A stretch of 36,587 bases of DNA from Candidatus Sabulitectum sp. (lineage in GTDB: Bacteria > Fermentibacterota > Fermentibacteria > Fermentibacterales > JCC-6). Both the position numbers and the translations under genes were made by a program. This document shows, in pieces, positions 7,099-15,510 of the stretch (positions are counted from its first letter, which is position 1; each line of letters begins with the position of its first letter). The stretch spans positions 1 through 36,587 of the forward strand of contig JAOZRM010000002.1 of the NCBI GenBank assembly GCA_029940175.1, written 5' to 3'. Under the pieces are notes generated by a model. That model saw only the letters and a program-made list of their open reading frames with translations, made no database searches and had not been told where the DNA came from.

Positions 7099-8223
7099 AT
7101 GGCAGAAGAACATCCCAGAACGGATTTCAATGCGCTTGTATCCACTATTCGACAGGTGCATAAGCATCTTGCCGCAAGAGCAAGCAGAGCGGTTAATATC
7201 AGCCTGACTCTTCGCAACTGGCTGATTGGTGCATACATTGCTGAATTTGAACTGAATGGTGAAGATCGAGCTGCTTATGGAGAGGGTTTGCTGGTAAAGC
7301 TAGCTGCAACATTAAAGGAAAAGAAGGTCAGTTCTTGTGGAAAACGTCAGCTGTATAACTATCTCCACTTCTATCAAACATATCCTGAGATTGTGCGATT
7401 ACTGCCCGCACAATTAGGGGAAGTACCCACTTCCGGTATGATTTTGCCGGGTGAGAAAGTGCGGTCACTGCCCGCACTTTCTGAAATCGATCCTGATTCA
7501 CTGCTTAACCGCTTGTCTTATACTCATATTGAGCAGTTGCTTGCAATTGAGGATGCCCTCAAACGTACTTTCTACGAGATTGAGTGTATGCGTGGCAACT
7601 GGTCAGTCCGAGAGTTGAATCGTCAGATTGGCAGCCTGTACTATGAACGATCTGGTTTGTCTATGAACAAGAAAAAACTGGCTGAAATGAATCAAACTGG
7701 ATCAGAGCAAGCGCCAACTGCATTGGTAATCCGTGATCCTTACATATTCGAGTTTCTTGGGATCAAATCCAAGGAAGTAATGAGTGAATCTGATCTTGAG
7801 GATGCCCTTCTTGACAAATTGCAGGACTTCCTGCTGGAGCTTGGACATGGCTTTTGTTTTGAAGCCAGGCAAAAACGAATTCTTATCGGTGATACGTACG
7901 GATTTGTTGATCTGGTTTTCTATCACAGAATATTGAAGTGCCATGTGTTGATTGATCTTAAAGTTGAGAGGTTTTCCCACGAGAATATAGGACAGCTTAA
8001 CACATATGTAAGCTGGTACCGAAAGAACATGATGCAGGAAGAAGACAACAATCCTATAGGTATTCTTCTATGCGCAAAGAAAGATAATGCACTGATAGAG
8101 TATGCCCTTGCAGGTATGGACAACAACCTGTTTGTCTCAAGGTATCAGCTGGAGTTACCAAGCAAAGAGGAAATGAAGAGATTTCTTGAGGAAACCATAA
8201 GCAACTCAGAAGGAAATGAATGA
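7099..8223 (+). CDS. DUF1016 (YhcG-type) PDDEXK nuclease family protein
   Basis: A 374-residue protein with the two-part DUF1016 layout. The N-terminal half (residues about 10-170) is the helical, winged-helix-like DUF1016_N domain with the family string LRNWLIGAYIAEFELNGEDRA and GKRQLYNYLHFYQ; the C-terminal half (about 205-360) is a PDDEXK nuclease core with D271 (YGFVDLVFY) and D286-L-K288 (HVLIDLKVE), followed by 'GQLNTYVSWYRKN'. AAGGAGAG precedes the ATG; a TTG immediately upstream is the only alternative. YhcG-type proteins often sit in defence islands or beside restriction systems and may act on DNA, but the substrate of this one is unknown. Here it stands alone near a toxin-antitoxin pair, followed by a tiny gene remnant. 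Confidence 0.9.
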   Translation: MAEEHPRTDFNALVSTIRQVHKHLAARASRAVNISLTLRNWLIGAYIAEFELNGEDRAAYGEGLLVKLAATLKEKKVSSCGKRQLYNYLHFYQTYPEIVRLLPAQLGEVPTSGMILPGEKVRSLPALSEIDPDSLLNRLSYTHIEQLLAIEDALKRTFYEIECMRGNWSVRELNRQIGSLYYERSGLSMNKKKLAEMNQTGSEQAPTALVIRDPYIFEFLGIKSKEVMSESDLEDALLDKLQDFLLELGHGFCFEARQKRILIGDTYGFVDLVFYHRILKCHVLIDLKVERFSHENIGQLNTYVSWYRKNMMQEEDNNPIGILLCAKKDNALIEYALAGMDNNLFVSRYQLELPSKEEMKRFLEETISNSEGNE

Positions 8224-8224
8224 T

Positions 8225-8275
8225 ATGAGTACAGATGTGAGGAACGAAGTCAAAGAAACCCTTGAGATCAACTAA
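8225..8275 (+). pseudogene. 16-codon ORF, probable 5' remnant of a lost gene
   Basis: An ATG two bases after the nuclease stop codon, with AAGGAA placed correctly upstream, opens a 16-residue frame (MSTDVRNEVKETLEIN) that stops at TAA. The placement looks like the true start of a translationally coupled downstream gene whose body was deleted. The terminator lies only 45 bases further on. It could also be a genuine micropeptide, or chance. Confidence 0.3.
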
Positions 8276-8319
8276 TTTGGCCTGTCATTGCGGAAAGCAT
8301 AAAGTTGAGAATAGTAGAG

Positions 8320-8345
8320 GGGCGCCTGCAATAAAGCAGACGCCC
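8320..8345. terminator. Terminator between convergent transcripts
   Basis: GGGCG-C-CTGC and GCAG-A-CGCCC pair with one mismatch around an AATAAA loop. On the plus strand a T-rich tract follows (cttgttcttctgttctttt), which suits the nuclease transcript; on the minus strand it lies 17 bases past the stop of the NuoG/GltD-like gene and is followed by a weaker pyrimidine-rich tract, so it may serve both. Confidence 0.65.
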
Positions 8346-8361
8346 TTGTTCTTCTGTTCTT

Positions 8362-11300
8362 TTAGAGTACCCGGAACCGTTCTGTTCCAACCTCTCTTAT
8401 GTCTTTGCGGTACTGCTGGCTGTGGGTCAGTGGTGGTTGTATCGAGGAAGCTTTCGCACCAAGATTGATGGGCACAAGAGTTCCTCTGCCGTCCCAGTTC
8501 CTCTCTTCACCGGTGTTCCAGTAGAAACGGACCATGTCACCCAGTTTTTCACGGATCAGTTCATCCGTAGAGTCACTAAGATTGAGGTCGAATTCTTCTG
8601 CCAGCGATTCAAGAATTTCTATTCCGGTTTTTCCGGAAGCAGGAGGAACTGCCCCGTTGAAGCAGATAACATTGCCTTCGTAGTTGCATCTGGTTCCTGG
8701 GGTTTCAAGGAAGGTTGAACCGGGAAGTGTGACATCTGAGGCCATTGTGGTTTCAGTATCGGTCCAGTCCATGGCTGCAATAAAATCACAGTTCTGGAAC
8801 CAGGAACCTGTTCTGCTGAAGTCCAGTGGATTTTCTCCTATGATGAAAGCAGCTTTAAGCTTACCTTCTTCAAGAATGCTCCTGAGTTCTTCACTGGTCT
8901 TTGCTCCGGGAAGAGCATTCTCACCAATGGGAACCCGTCCTGCTGTGAATGCCGGGTCTGCACCCATCACCTCAAGACCTGCGCTGTTGGCTATAAGCCT
9001 TGGCAGTAGAATGTCGGTCTGTTTCTTTGCATCCCTTAACATCAGTGTAAGGTTGGCGAAGATCTCAATATCTTCATGAGCTGCATCCTGTGGCCTGTCA
9101 GGGCTGTGAACAATCACGACTCTGCCGGCATTCATGATGAGTTCAGCTGCCTTGAGAATATCTTCACTTTCCACACCGGCTTTAGCTGCATCGATGTCGA
9201 CTGAAGAGATTCTGGCGTCCAGGAAGATGTCTCTGCCCTCAATGTTGTCAGGGGAGATCACACCCCTGTTCATCAGTTCGTGCATCACTCCATTCCAGAA
9301 GTAGGATGCTCTGCCGCGCATGGGGTCAACCGCAAGGGTTGCCAGATGCTGATCAGAGTTTGCAAGGGTGGAGTTGGCAACTATGAGCTTTGCTCCATCC
9401 TTTACCTTCTGAATGACATCCACGGCAAGAATAAGATGATCAGCTTCAAGAGCTGTGTTGTTGCAGATGATCAAATCTGCATCCTTGAGACAATCCTTGT
9501 CTGAGGTTGATGCTGTGAAACCGAAGGATTTGTCCAGAACGCCGGACCGTCCGCCTCCACTTATGATTGCAAGTGAACCGATGTTGTTGGTGCCGATTCC
9601 GTTTCTTGCAATTTCTGACGCAATGAAGAATTCTTCATTTGTAAGCTCTGGAGAAACGAATACTGCAACTTTTTCAGCGCCGTATTCTTTAACTGCTTCT
9701 TTCATCTGCTTGACTATTGCTTCATTGGCAATCTGCAGCTGAACAGCTTTGTAGGAACTGCCCTCACGGATCACTGGATTCTTCATTCTGCTCTGTTTGA
9801 TGAAAAGTTCGTTGCCGAATCTTCCATAGCGACAGAGGTAATCTCCGGGTTTTCCGCTTGACTTTATGAAGTAGCGTTGATCACCAAAGTTTCTTACAAC
9901 TATTTCACAACCGATGGAACAGAAACCGCAGTGTGTACTGATATCCTCAGTTTCCAGGCAGGCTCTACCGTTAAAAGGGTATTTCATGGTAAGAGCTCCT
10001 GTGGGACATGCATCCACACAGTTACCGCAGCTGATGCAGCTTGTTTCCACAAGCGGATCATTCATAGCAGGGCGCATCTCGGTTTTGAAACCTCTTCCCA
10101 CAAGCCCTAGAGCAGGTATGGGAAGAACTCTTTCACATGTTCTGACGCATCTAGCGCAGAGAACGCACTTGTTGGGGTCGTATACTATGTAGGGATGTCT
10201 TTCATCCACCTTGTGCTTACGTACATGACCCTTGAACTCTTCCATGTCTACGCCGTATTCCTCGCCGTAAAGCCTCAGATCGCAGTCATCAAAACGGACG
10301 CATCCGCATGAGAGACATCTGTCTGTCTCATGCTCGTTGTCCTCGGGGTCAAATCCTGTAGCAACTTCCTGAAAGCTGTTCCGTCTTTCATCAACTTCAA
10401 TTGCGTGAAGTTCATGTCTGGTGGATTCGTTCACATCGCCAAGCTCGGTCTTTCCCGGCTTGGCCCAGAATTCCTTGCGAACCACAAATGGCTCCGGTGT
10501 GATCTTTGTCTGTTCAAGCCAGGCAGTTATTGATTTGGCCGCCCTCTGGCCGTCTCTGATTGCATCGATTGCAACTGTTGGTCCGTCGTCTGCAGCATCT
10601 CCGCCGGCGAAGATTCCCTGGACATTGGTTTCCATAGTTCTTGTGTTTACCACATAGGTGTTCCACCTGGTAAGTTCAACTTCACCGGTTTCTATTTTTG
10701 TGAGGCCATCAAGAACAGTATTCTGACCAATAGCAGAGATCACAAGATTACAGGGAAGCTCAAATTCAGAGCCTTCCTGAGGAACAGGTCGGCGTCTGCC
10801 TGAAGCATCCGGCTCTCCCAGTTTCATTCTCTGGCACTTGAGTGCTTTCAGTTTGCCGTTTTCCTGTACAATGCCAACTGGAGCGGCAAGTTCCATTAGC
10901 TCGATGCCCTCTTCAAGAAGATCCACTATCTCCATCTTGTCTGCAGGCATCTGTGCTCTGGTTCTTCTGTAAAGAACGATGACTTTGTCTGCGTTGAGAC
11001 GCCATGCAGTTCTGGCAGCATCCATGGCAGTATTACCGCCTCCTACAACAACGATGGTTCCAGTGAGGGGCTCCGGGTTATCGACCTTCTCGGGCAGGAA
11101 GTCAGCACCGGTAACAACACCTTCGGTGTCAAATTCACCTTCAACACGCATTGCCTTGCCAGTCCAGGCTCCTGCTGCAAGGAAGAGTGCATCATGCTTA
11201 TTCTTCAGTTCATTCAGTGTTACATCGGTGCCTACTCTGACGTTGCAGTGAATTTCAGTGCCCACCTTTTTGATGTACTCTACTTCCTGGTCCATCACGT

Positions 11301-12027
11301 CATCAGGAAGTCTGTACTCCGGAATGCCGTATCTGAGCATTCCACCAGTTCGTTCCTTTGCCTCGTAGATAACCGGCTTGATGCCCTGCTTTCCCAGGAA
11401 CCAGGCTGCAGTAAGACCTGCAGGACCTGAACCGACTATTCCAACTGATCTTCCCGTAGGAGGAAGGCACTCTGGCTCAGTTGCATAAGCGTTTTCAGCA
11501 TCTGAGAGGTAACGCTTTATGTTGTTTATAGCCACAGGAGTGTCTACATCCATCCTTCGACATACATCCTCGCACTTTCGGACACAAACTCGTGCACAAA
11601 CAGCAGGGAGGGGATTTTTCTCACGGATCAGGTCGATTGCCAGCTGTAGTTCTCCCATTGCTGAGAGGGCAATGTATCCCTGGGCATCCACATTTGCAGG
11701 ACATCCTTCCAGGCATGGAGATATACAATCTGCGTAGTGGTTGGAAAGAAGCAGTTCGAGAGCCGTTTTTCTGGAATCAAGAATTCTGTCGTTCCTTGTC
11801 TGAACTTCCATGCCGGGAGCGATCACTGTGGCACAGGAAGGAACAAGGTTGCCTCTGCCTTTAACTTCCACAACACACACGAAGCATGAGCCGTAAGGCT
11901 TCAGTTCCGGGGAGTGGCAGAGAGTGGGTATATCGTCTAGATTGTTTTCCTGAACCACTTCCAGGATGGTTCTTCCCGGTGCGGCTTCTATTTCCTGTCC
12001 GTTGATCTTAAGTTTTATCATGTCCAT
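8362..12027 (-). CDS. NuoG/FdhA-like subunit fused to GltD-like NADPH module (Bfu/NfnABC-type A subunit)
   Basis: A 1,221-residue iron-sulfur flavoprotein. Domains in order: NuoG-type [2Fe-2S] (C37, C48, C51, C65); a GltD/NfnB module with two cluster motifs (C101, C105, C109 and C144, C148, C152, C156), FAD fold (VGIVGSGPAG, near 195-204), second Rossmann fold (VVVGGGNTAMD) and YRR, the usual NADPH-phosphate contact; a Cys group at 571-582; two [4Fe-4S] ferredoxin motifs (C621-C631, C664-C674); then a molybdopterin-oxidoreductase [4Fe-4S] motif (C700, C703, C707, C732) and a degenerate molybdopterin domain. Aligned by eye with formate dehydrogenase (GTNN...HCARLCHSP), the catalytic Cys/Sec falls on S823, so formate oxidation is unlikely. 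No H-cluster motifs, so it is not a hydrogenase. With the NuoF- and NuoE-like genes upstream it should form an NADH/NADPH/ferredoxin complex. Seven bases after the NuoF-like stop; last gene of the operon. Confidence 0.85.
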   Translation of the reverse strand: MDMIKLKINGQEIEAAPGRTILEVVQENNLDDIPTLCHSPELKPYGSCFVCVVEVKGRGNLVPSCATVIAPGMEVQTRNDRILDSRKTALELLLSNHYADCISPCLEGCPANVDAQGYIALSAMGELQLAIDLIREKNPLPAVCARVCVRKCEDVCRRMDVDTPVAINNIKRYLSDAENAYATEPECLPPTGRSVGIVGSGPAGLTAAWFLGKQGIKPVIYEAKERTGGMLRYGIPEYRLPDDVMDQEVEYIKKVGTEIHCNVRVGTDVTLNELKNKHDALFLAAGAWTGKAMRVEGEFDTEGVVTGADFLPEKVDNPEPLTGTIVVVGGGNTAMDAARTAWRLNADKVIVLYRRTRAQMPADKMEIVDLLEEGIELMELAAPVGIVQENGKLKALKCQRMKLGEPDASGRRRPVPQEGSEFELPCNLVISAIGQNTVLDGLTKIETGEVELTRWNTYVVNTRTMETNVQGIFAGGDAADDGPTVAIDAIRDGQRAAKSITAWLEQTKITPEPFVVRKEFWAKPGKTELGDVNESTRHELHAIEVDERRNSFQEVATGFDPEDNEHETDRCLSCGCVRFDDCDLRLYGEEYGVDMEEFKGHVRKHKVDERHPYIVYDPNKCVLCARCVRTCERVLPIPALGLVGRGFKTEMRPAMNDPLVETSCISCGNCVDACPTGALTMKYPFNGRACLETEDISTHCGFCSIGCEIVVRNFGDQRYFIKSSGKPGDYLCRYGRFGNELFIKQSRMKNPVIREGSSYKAVQLQIANEAIVKQMKEAVKEYGAEKVAVFVSPELTNEEFFIASEIARNGIGTNNIGSLAIISGGGRSGVLDKSFGFTASTSDKDCLKDADLIICNNTALEADHLILAVDVIQKVKDGAKLIVANSTLANSDQHLATLAVDPMRGRASYFWNGVMHELMNRGVISPDNIEGRDIFLDARISSVDIDAAKAGVESEDILKAAELIMNAGRVVIVHSPDRPQDAAHEDIEIFANLTLMLRDAKKQTDILLPRLIANSAGLEVMGADPAFTAGRVPIGENALPGAKTSEELRSILEEGKLKAAFIIGENPLDFSRTGSWFQNCDFIAAMDWTDTETTMASDVTLPGSTFLETPGTRCNYEGNVICFNGAVPPASGKTGIEILESLAEEFDLNLSDSTDELIREKLGDMVRFYWNTGEERNWDGRGTLVPINLGAKASSIQPPLTHSQQYRKDIREVGTERFRVL

Positions 12028-12034
12028 TGCTGCC

Positions 12035-13816
12035 CTACCGTTTCACTACTGCACCGAAGTTGCAGCTTGTTATGCACTTGCCACACTTGACGCATTTTTC
12101 CTGGTCAATGACGTGAACTTCCTTGACTTTGCCTGCTATGGCATCAACAGGGCATGCTCTTGCACAGAGGGTGCAACCAACACACTTCTCCGGAATAATT
12201 ACGAAGTCTACAAGGGCTTCACATTCCCCAGCGGGGCATTTCTTGTCTTCGATGTGTGCCTTGTATTCATCAAGGTAGTAGCGAATGGTTGTCTGCACCG
12301 GGTTTGGAGCCGTCTGACCCAACCCGCACAAACTTGCTTCCTTGATCTGAATTGAGAGTTTCTCCAGTTTAGGAATATCTTCGGAAACTCCCTCGCCACG
12401 GGTAATACGGTCAAGTATTTCCAGCATTCTCAGGGTTCCGATCCGGCAGAAAGTACACTTTCCGCAGGATTCGCTCTGGGTGAAGTCCAGGAAGAATCTG
12501 GCGATTCCAACCATGCAGGTTCCCTGATCCATCACCACCATACCGCCTGAGCCCATGATTGCCCCTGTGGTGGGGATAGACTCGAAGTCCACTGGTGTAT
12601 GCTTCAGACTTGCCGGAATACATCCACCGGATGGACCACCCATCTGGACAGCTTTAAACTCGCCGCCTTCTTTGATTCCACCGCCAATATTGAATACCAG
12701 CTGCTCAATTGTTGTTCCCATTGGAACCTCAGCCAGGCCACCCTTGGCAACCTTGCCTGCAAGAGCAAATACTTTTGTACCAGGGCTTTTTGGGGTACCT
12801 ATTGAAGAATAGGCTTTTGCCCCATTGGCTATTATCCAGGGGACATTTGCAAATGTTTCAACATTGTTGTTGTTTGTGGGTTTCTGCCACAATCCTTTTT
12901 CAGCAGGGAATGGTGGACGGATCCTGGGCATACCTCTTTCGCCTTCAATAGAGGCAAAAAGAGCGGTTTCCTCGCCACACACAAAAGCGCCTGCACCTTG
13001 CTTGATCTTCATGTTAAATGTAAAACCGGAACCGAAGATGTTTTCTCCAAGATAGCCCTTTTTCTTGGCTGCCGTAATGGCTTTTTCCAGCCTGGCGATG
13101 GCAAGCGGGTACTCCGCACGGCAATAGATGTATCCGAAACTGGCACCTATAGCCTTACCGCATATAATCATGCCCTCGATAACCGCATGAGGATCACCTT
13201 CAAGCACAGAACGATCCATGAATGCCCCTGGATCACCCTCATCCGCGTTACAAACCACATACTTGGTATCGCCCTTGTTTGCTGCGGCAAAAGACCATTT
13301 CAGGCCGGTTGGGAAACCTGCTCCACCTCTTCCGCGAAGCCCGGAGTCTTTCATGGTTTGAATGATCTCCTCGGGTGTAATTTCTGTCAGGGCTTTCTTC
13401 AGCCCCTGATAGCCACCGATCTCTTCATAATCTTCAATGGATTCAGGGTTGATGATGCCGCAGTTTCTAAGTACGATCCTTTCCTGCAGATCAAGGAATG
13501 TTGCTTCTGAACCGGAGGTGGAACCGTCGGAAGCTACCGAGAAGATAATTCTTTCGTCGTCTACCTTTTTACCGCTTAGAACGTGTTCATTGAATATTTC
13601 TTCTGCTAATTCTGAGGAAACATCTCCGTAAATGGTTCTTCCTGATTCATCCTGGATCTCTACCAGAGGTTCCCGGAAACACATTCCGATACATCCCGTG
13701 ATGTCGAGTTCGCAGATCTCCGAGTGTGCTTCAGATAACTCTTTAAGCTTGTCATACACAGGCTGGGCACCGGCGGAAAGACCACAGGTTCCCATGCCGA
13801 CAATTATTTTCTTCAT
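12035..13816 (-). CDS. NuoF/HydB-like NADH-binding flavoprotein subunit
   Basis: A 593-residue subunit with the HydB/HndC layout rather than plain NuoF. Residues 1-80 are a thioredoxin-like [2Fe-2S] domain (GMGTCG C11; TGCIGMC C42, C46; no obvious fourth Cys). The FMN/NADH core follows, with SGLRGRGGAGFPTGLKW at 158-174 and NADEGDPGAFMDR at 190-202. The N3-type [4Fe-4S] site is C451, C454, C457, C497. A CPAGEC motif (527-532) matches the zinc-site region of bifurcating HydB proteins, and two ferredoxin [4Fe-4S] motifs close the protein (C545-C555, C575-C585). The extra C-terminal clusters are typical of electron-bifurcating enzymes. Start at 13816 is set by AAGGAG; longer frames overlap the NuoE-like gene. 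This subunit should oxidise or form NADH with FMN as the branch point. Confidence 0.93.
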   Translation of the reverse strand: MKKIIVGMGTCGLSAGAQPVYDKLKELSEAHSEICELDITGCIGMCFREPLVEIQDESGRTIYGDVSSELAEEIFNEHVLSGKKVDDERIIFSVASDGSTSGSEATFLDLQERIVLRNCGIINPESIEDYEEIGGYQGLKKALTEITPEEIIQTMKDSGLRGRGGAGFPTGLKWSFAAANKGDTKYVVCNADEGDPGAFMDRSVLEGDPHAVIEGMIICGKAIGASFGYIYCRAEYPLAIARLEKAITAAKKKGYLGENIFGSGFTFNMKIKQGAGAFVCGEETALFASIEGERGMPRIRPPFPAEKGLWQKPTNNNNVETFANVPWIIANGAKAYSSIGTPKSPGTKVFALAGKVAKGGLAEVPMGTTIEQLVFNIGGGIKEGGEFKAVQMGGPSGGCIPASLKHTPVDFESIPTTGAIMGSGGMVVMDQGTCMVGIARFFLDFTQSESCGKCTFCRIGTLRMLEILDRITRGEGVSEDIPKLEKLSIQIKEASLCGLGQTAPNPVQTTIRYYLDEYKAHIEDKKCPAGECEALVDFVIIPEKCVGCTLCARACPVDAIAGKVKEVHVIDQEKCVKCGKCITSCNFGAVVKR

Positions 13817-13838
13817 CTGTTTTCTCCTTGCGATGTCA

Positions 13839-14357
13839 TCATGAAGCACCAACAGCACTTTCGGCAATTTTCTTTCCTTTTCTGCGGTACTCTTTAAGTA
13901 TTTTTCGCAGCGATGCAGGAGTAAGTCGGCCATGTGTGTCGTCATTGACCATTATCACCGGAGCCAGTGAACAGCAGCCAATACAGGCAACAGTGAGGAA
14001 TGTGAAGAGACCATCTTCAGACGTGTCCCCGACTTCGACTTCAAGCTCGTCTTCGATCGTATCAATGATAGCTTTGGCACCGGAGACATGGCACGCAGTA
14101 CCGGCACATGCTCTTACCACAAACTTTCCCATTGGTTGAAGTCTGAACTGACTGTAGAAAGTGATGACACCGAAGATGTCGGACTCAGGGATAGCGGTAA
14201 CTCCGGAGATGTAGGTAATGGCTCGTCTGGGTATGTACCCGAAATGCTCCTGGGCAGATTGCAGCAGGGGAATTAGTTCCCCGGGTGCTCCATCGTATTT
14301 CCAGAGCCTGTAGTTGAAACTTTCCTTTTTGGCAGCCGTTTTCATCACTCCCTTCAT
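13839..14357 (-). CDS. NuoE/HydC-like [2Fe-2S] subunit
   Basis: A thioredoxin-like [2Fe-2S] ferredoxin of the NuoE family, about 172 residues. The four cluster ligands are visible in the normal order: CAGTAC and CIGCC (C84, C89, C125, C129 when counted from 14357). The helical N-terminal region (GELIPLLQSAQEHFGYIP) and 'VFGVITFYSQF'-type string are standard for the family. The start is uncertain: 14393, 14357 and 14345 are all in-frame ATG codons; 14345 has the best purine-rich sequence but very close spacing, 14393 has none. Its stop is 22 bases before the NuoF-like start. It should complete the three-subunit core with the NuoF-like and NuoG/GltD-like proteins. Confidence 0.92.
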   Translation of the reverse strand: MKGVMKTAAKKESFNYRLWKYDGAPGELIPLLQSAQEHFGYIPRRAITYISGVTAIPESDIFGVITFYSQFRLQPMGKFVVRACAGTACHVSGAKAIIDTIEDELEVEVGDTSEDGLFTFLTVACIGCCSLAPVIMVNDDTHGRLTPASLRKILKEYRRKGKKIAESAVGAS

Positions 14358-14438
14358 AATCACCACTGGAACCCCGGGAGGAGATTTCTCCATCCGGGGC
14401 CAGTGGGAATATCAGAAATATTTTATGTTGCTATATCG

Positions 14439-15425
14439 TTAGTCGTCTAAAAGCTTTATTACTTTTGCCTCTCTCACACGGAGAACACCATCGATCTGGC
14501 TCAGCTTCTCGATAATTCTGGGAGTCTTGCCCACAGCGCCATGGCCTGTGATCATTCCCACAAGTTTGGTTCCATTTTCGATAACGTCGCAAACCACAAC
14601 TTCATCAATGAAGAAAACAGTAGTGAAAATCTGCTGGATTGAATCGGGATCAATGTCTACGATGATATAGCTCACGGAGCCTGGTTGTCTTCGTGCTCCG
14701 GCCTGTGCCTCCTGCTTAACAGCTTTTTGATACGTGTCGATGAACTGATCAACATCCCTGTCAAGTTTTGGTCTTTCCACCTGTGACATTGAAAGAACAT
14801 TAATTCCGTCTATTGCTTTTACCGAATCAAATACTTCTTCTATTCCAGCTGCTGATTCCGCCTGAGCCAGAAGAACAACATCAAAGTCGCCCCTGACGGC
14901 GTCGCATGACTGAATACCCGGCATGGAGTAGAGTTTGTCGAAGATCTCCATGCTGTTCTCTGAATCGGTAATTTTGATTGTGAGATAAGCGCTGACGGAT
15001 TCACGCATTCCGTCATCAACCTGCTCGGCACTGGAATCTGTTGCGGTTTTACCCGGTGTCAATTCTTCAAGAGCACTGACCAGCTCAGGTATTTCAAAAG
15101 GTTTATTCAAGAAGCCGGTATTGTACTCGGCCAGGGCGGTCATCATGAGTCGCTCATCACCAAAACCGGTGATCACAAGTACTGGAAGGTCGGGATACTG
15201 ATTCTTTATTACCTTCAGAATCTTCAGTCCATCAATGTCCGGCATGAAGATGTCTGTTATCAGGTAATCGTAAGCGAGTCCTTTGTTTTTGGACTGGTTA
15301 AGTTCGTGGATTGCTGATATTCCATCGGGACATGCCACCACGGAATAATCCTCCTGGGTGAGACCGAAGGTAAGATTCCTGCGAATCTCAGCCTCGTCAT
15401 CTATTATGAGTACTCGACCCTTCAA
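14439..15425 (-). CDS. Receiver protein with two AsnC/Lrp-like ligand domains
   Basis: A 328-residue protein with an intact CheY-like receiver (D9, D10, phosphoacceptor D58 in ITDIFMPDIDG, T86, K108) followed by two domains with the ferredoxin-like pattern of AsnC/Lrp effector-binding (RAM) domains: about 144-220 (YLTIKITDSENSMEIFDKLY, 'GIQSCDAVRGDFDVVLLAQAES') and about 250-326 (ends 'GVLRVREAKVIKLL'). There is no helix-turn-helix or enzymatic output. The start is TTG with GAGGAGG upstream. It lies between nfnB (85 bases) and the NuoE-like gene (81 bases), same strand. The architecture suggests a phosphorylation- and small-molecule-responsive protein, possibly sensing an amino acid or another metabolite and acting by protein contact on the flanking enzymes. 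No histidine kinase is present in the window. Confidence 0.85.
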   Translation of the reverse strand: MKGRVLIIDDEAEIRRNLTFGLTQEDYSVVACPDGISAIHELNQSKNKGLAYDYLITDIFMPDIDGLKILKVIKNQYPDLPVLVITGFGDERLMMTALAEYNTGFLNKPFEIPELVSALEELTPGKTATDSSAEQVDDGMRESVSAYLTIKITDSENSMEIFDKLYSMPGIQSCDAVRGDFDVVLLAQAESAAGIEEVFDSVKAIDGINVLSMSQVERPKLDRDVDQFIDTYQKAVKQEAQAGARRQPGSVSYIIVDIDPDSIQQIFTTVFFIDEVVVCDVIENGTKLVGMITGHGAVGKTPRIIEKLSQIDGVLRVREAKVIKLLDD

Positions 15426-15510
15426 TGGTTTCCTCCTCTGTTGTTAATAAAAGATACGGATGTGTGAACGCTATGCCCCGTACTTCCCAAAGTCAAGAAC
15501 TTAATGTGTA

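Noticed and set aside
8362..12027. Active NAD-dependent formate dehydrogenase alpha subunit
   Set aside because: The catalytic Cys/Sec position aligns with Ser; no in-frame TGA or selenocysteine context is present there.
8362..14357. Electron-bifurcating [FeFe] hydrogenase HydABC
   Set aside because: The NuoE/NuoF-like subunits fit, but the large subunit lacks the H-cluster motifs and ends in a molybdopterin-type domain, with a GltD module in the middle.
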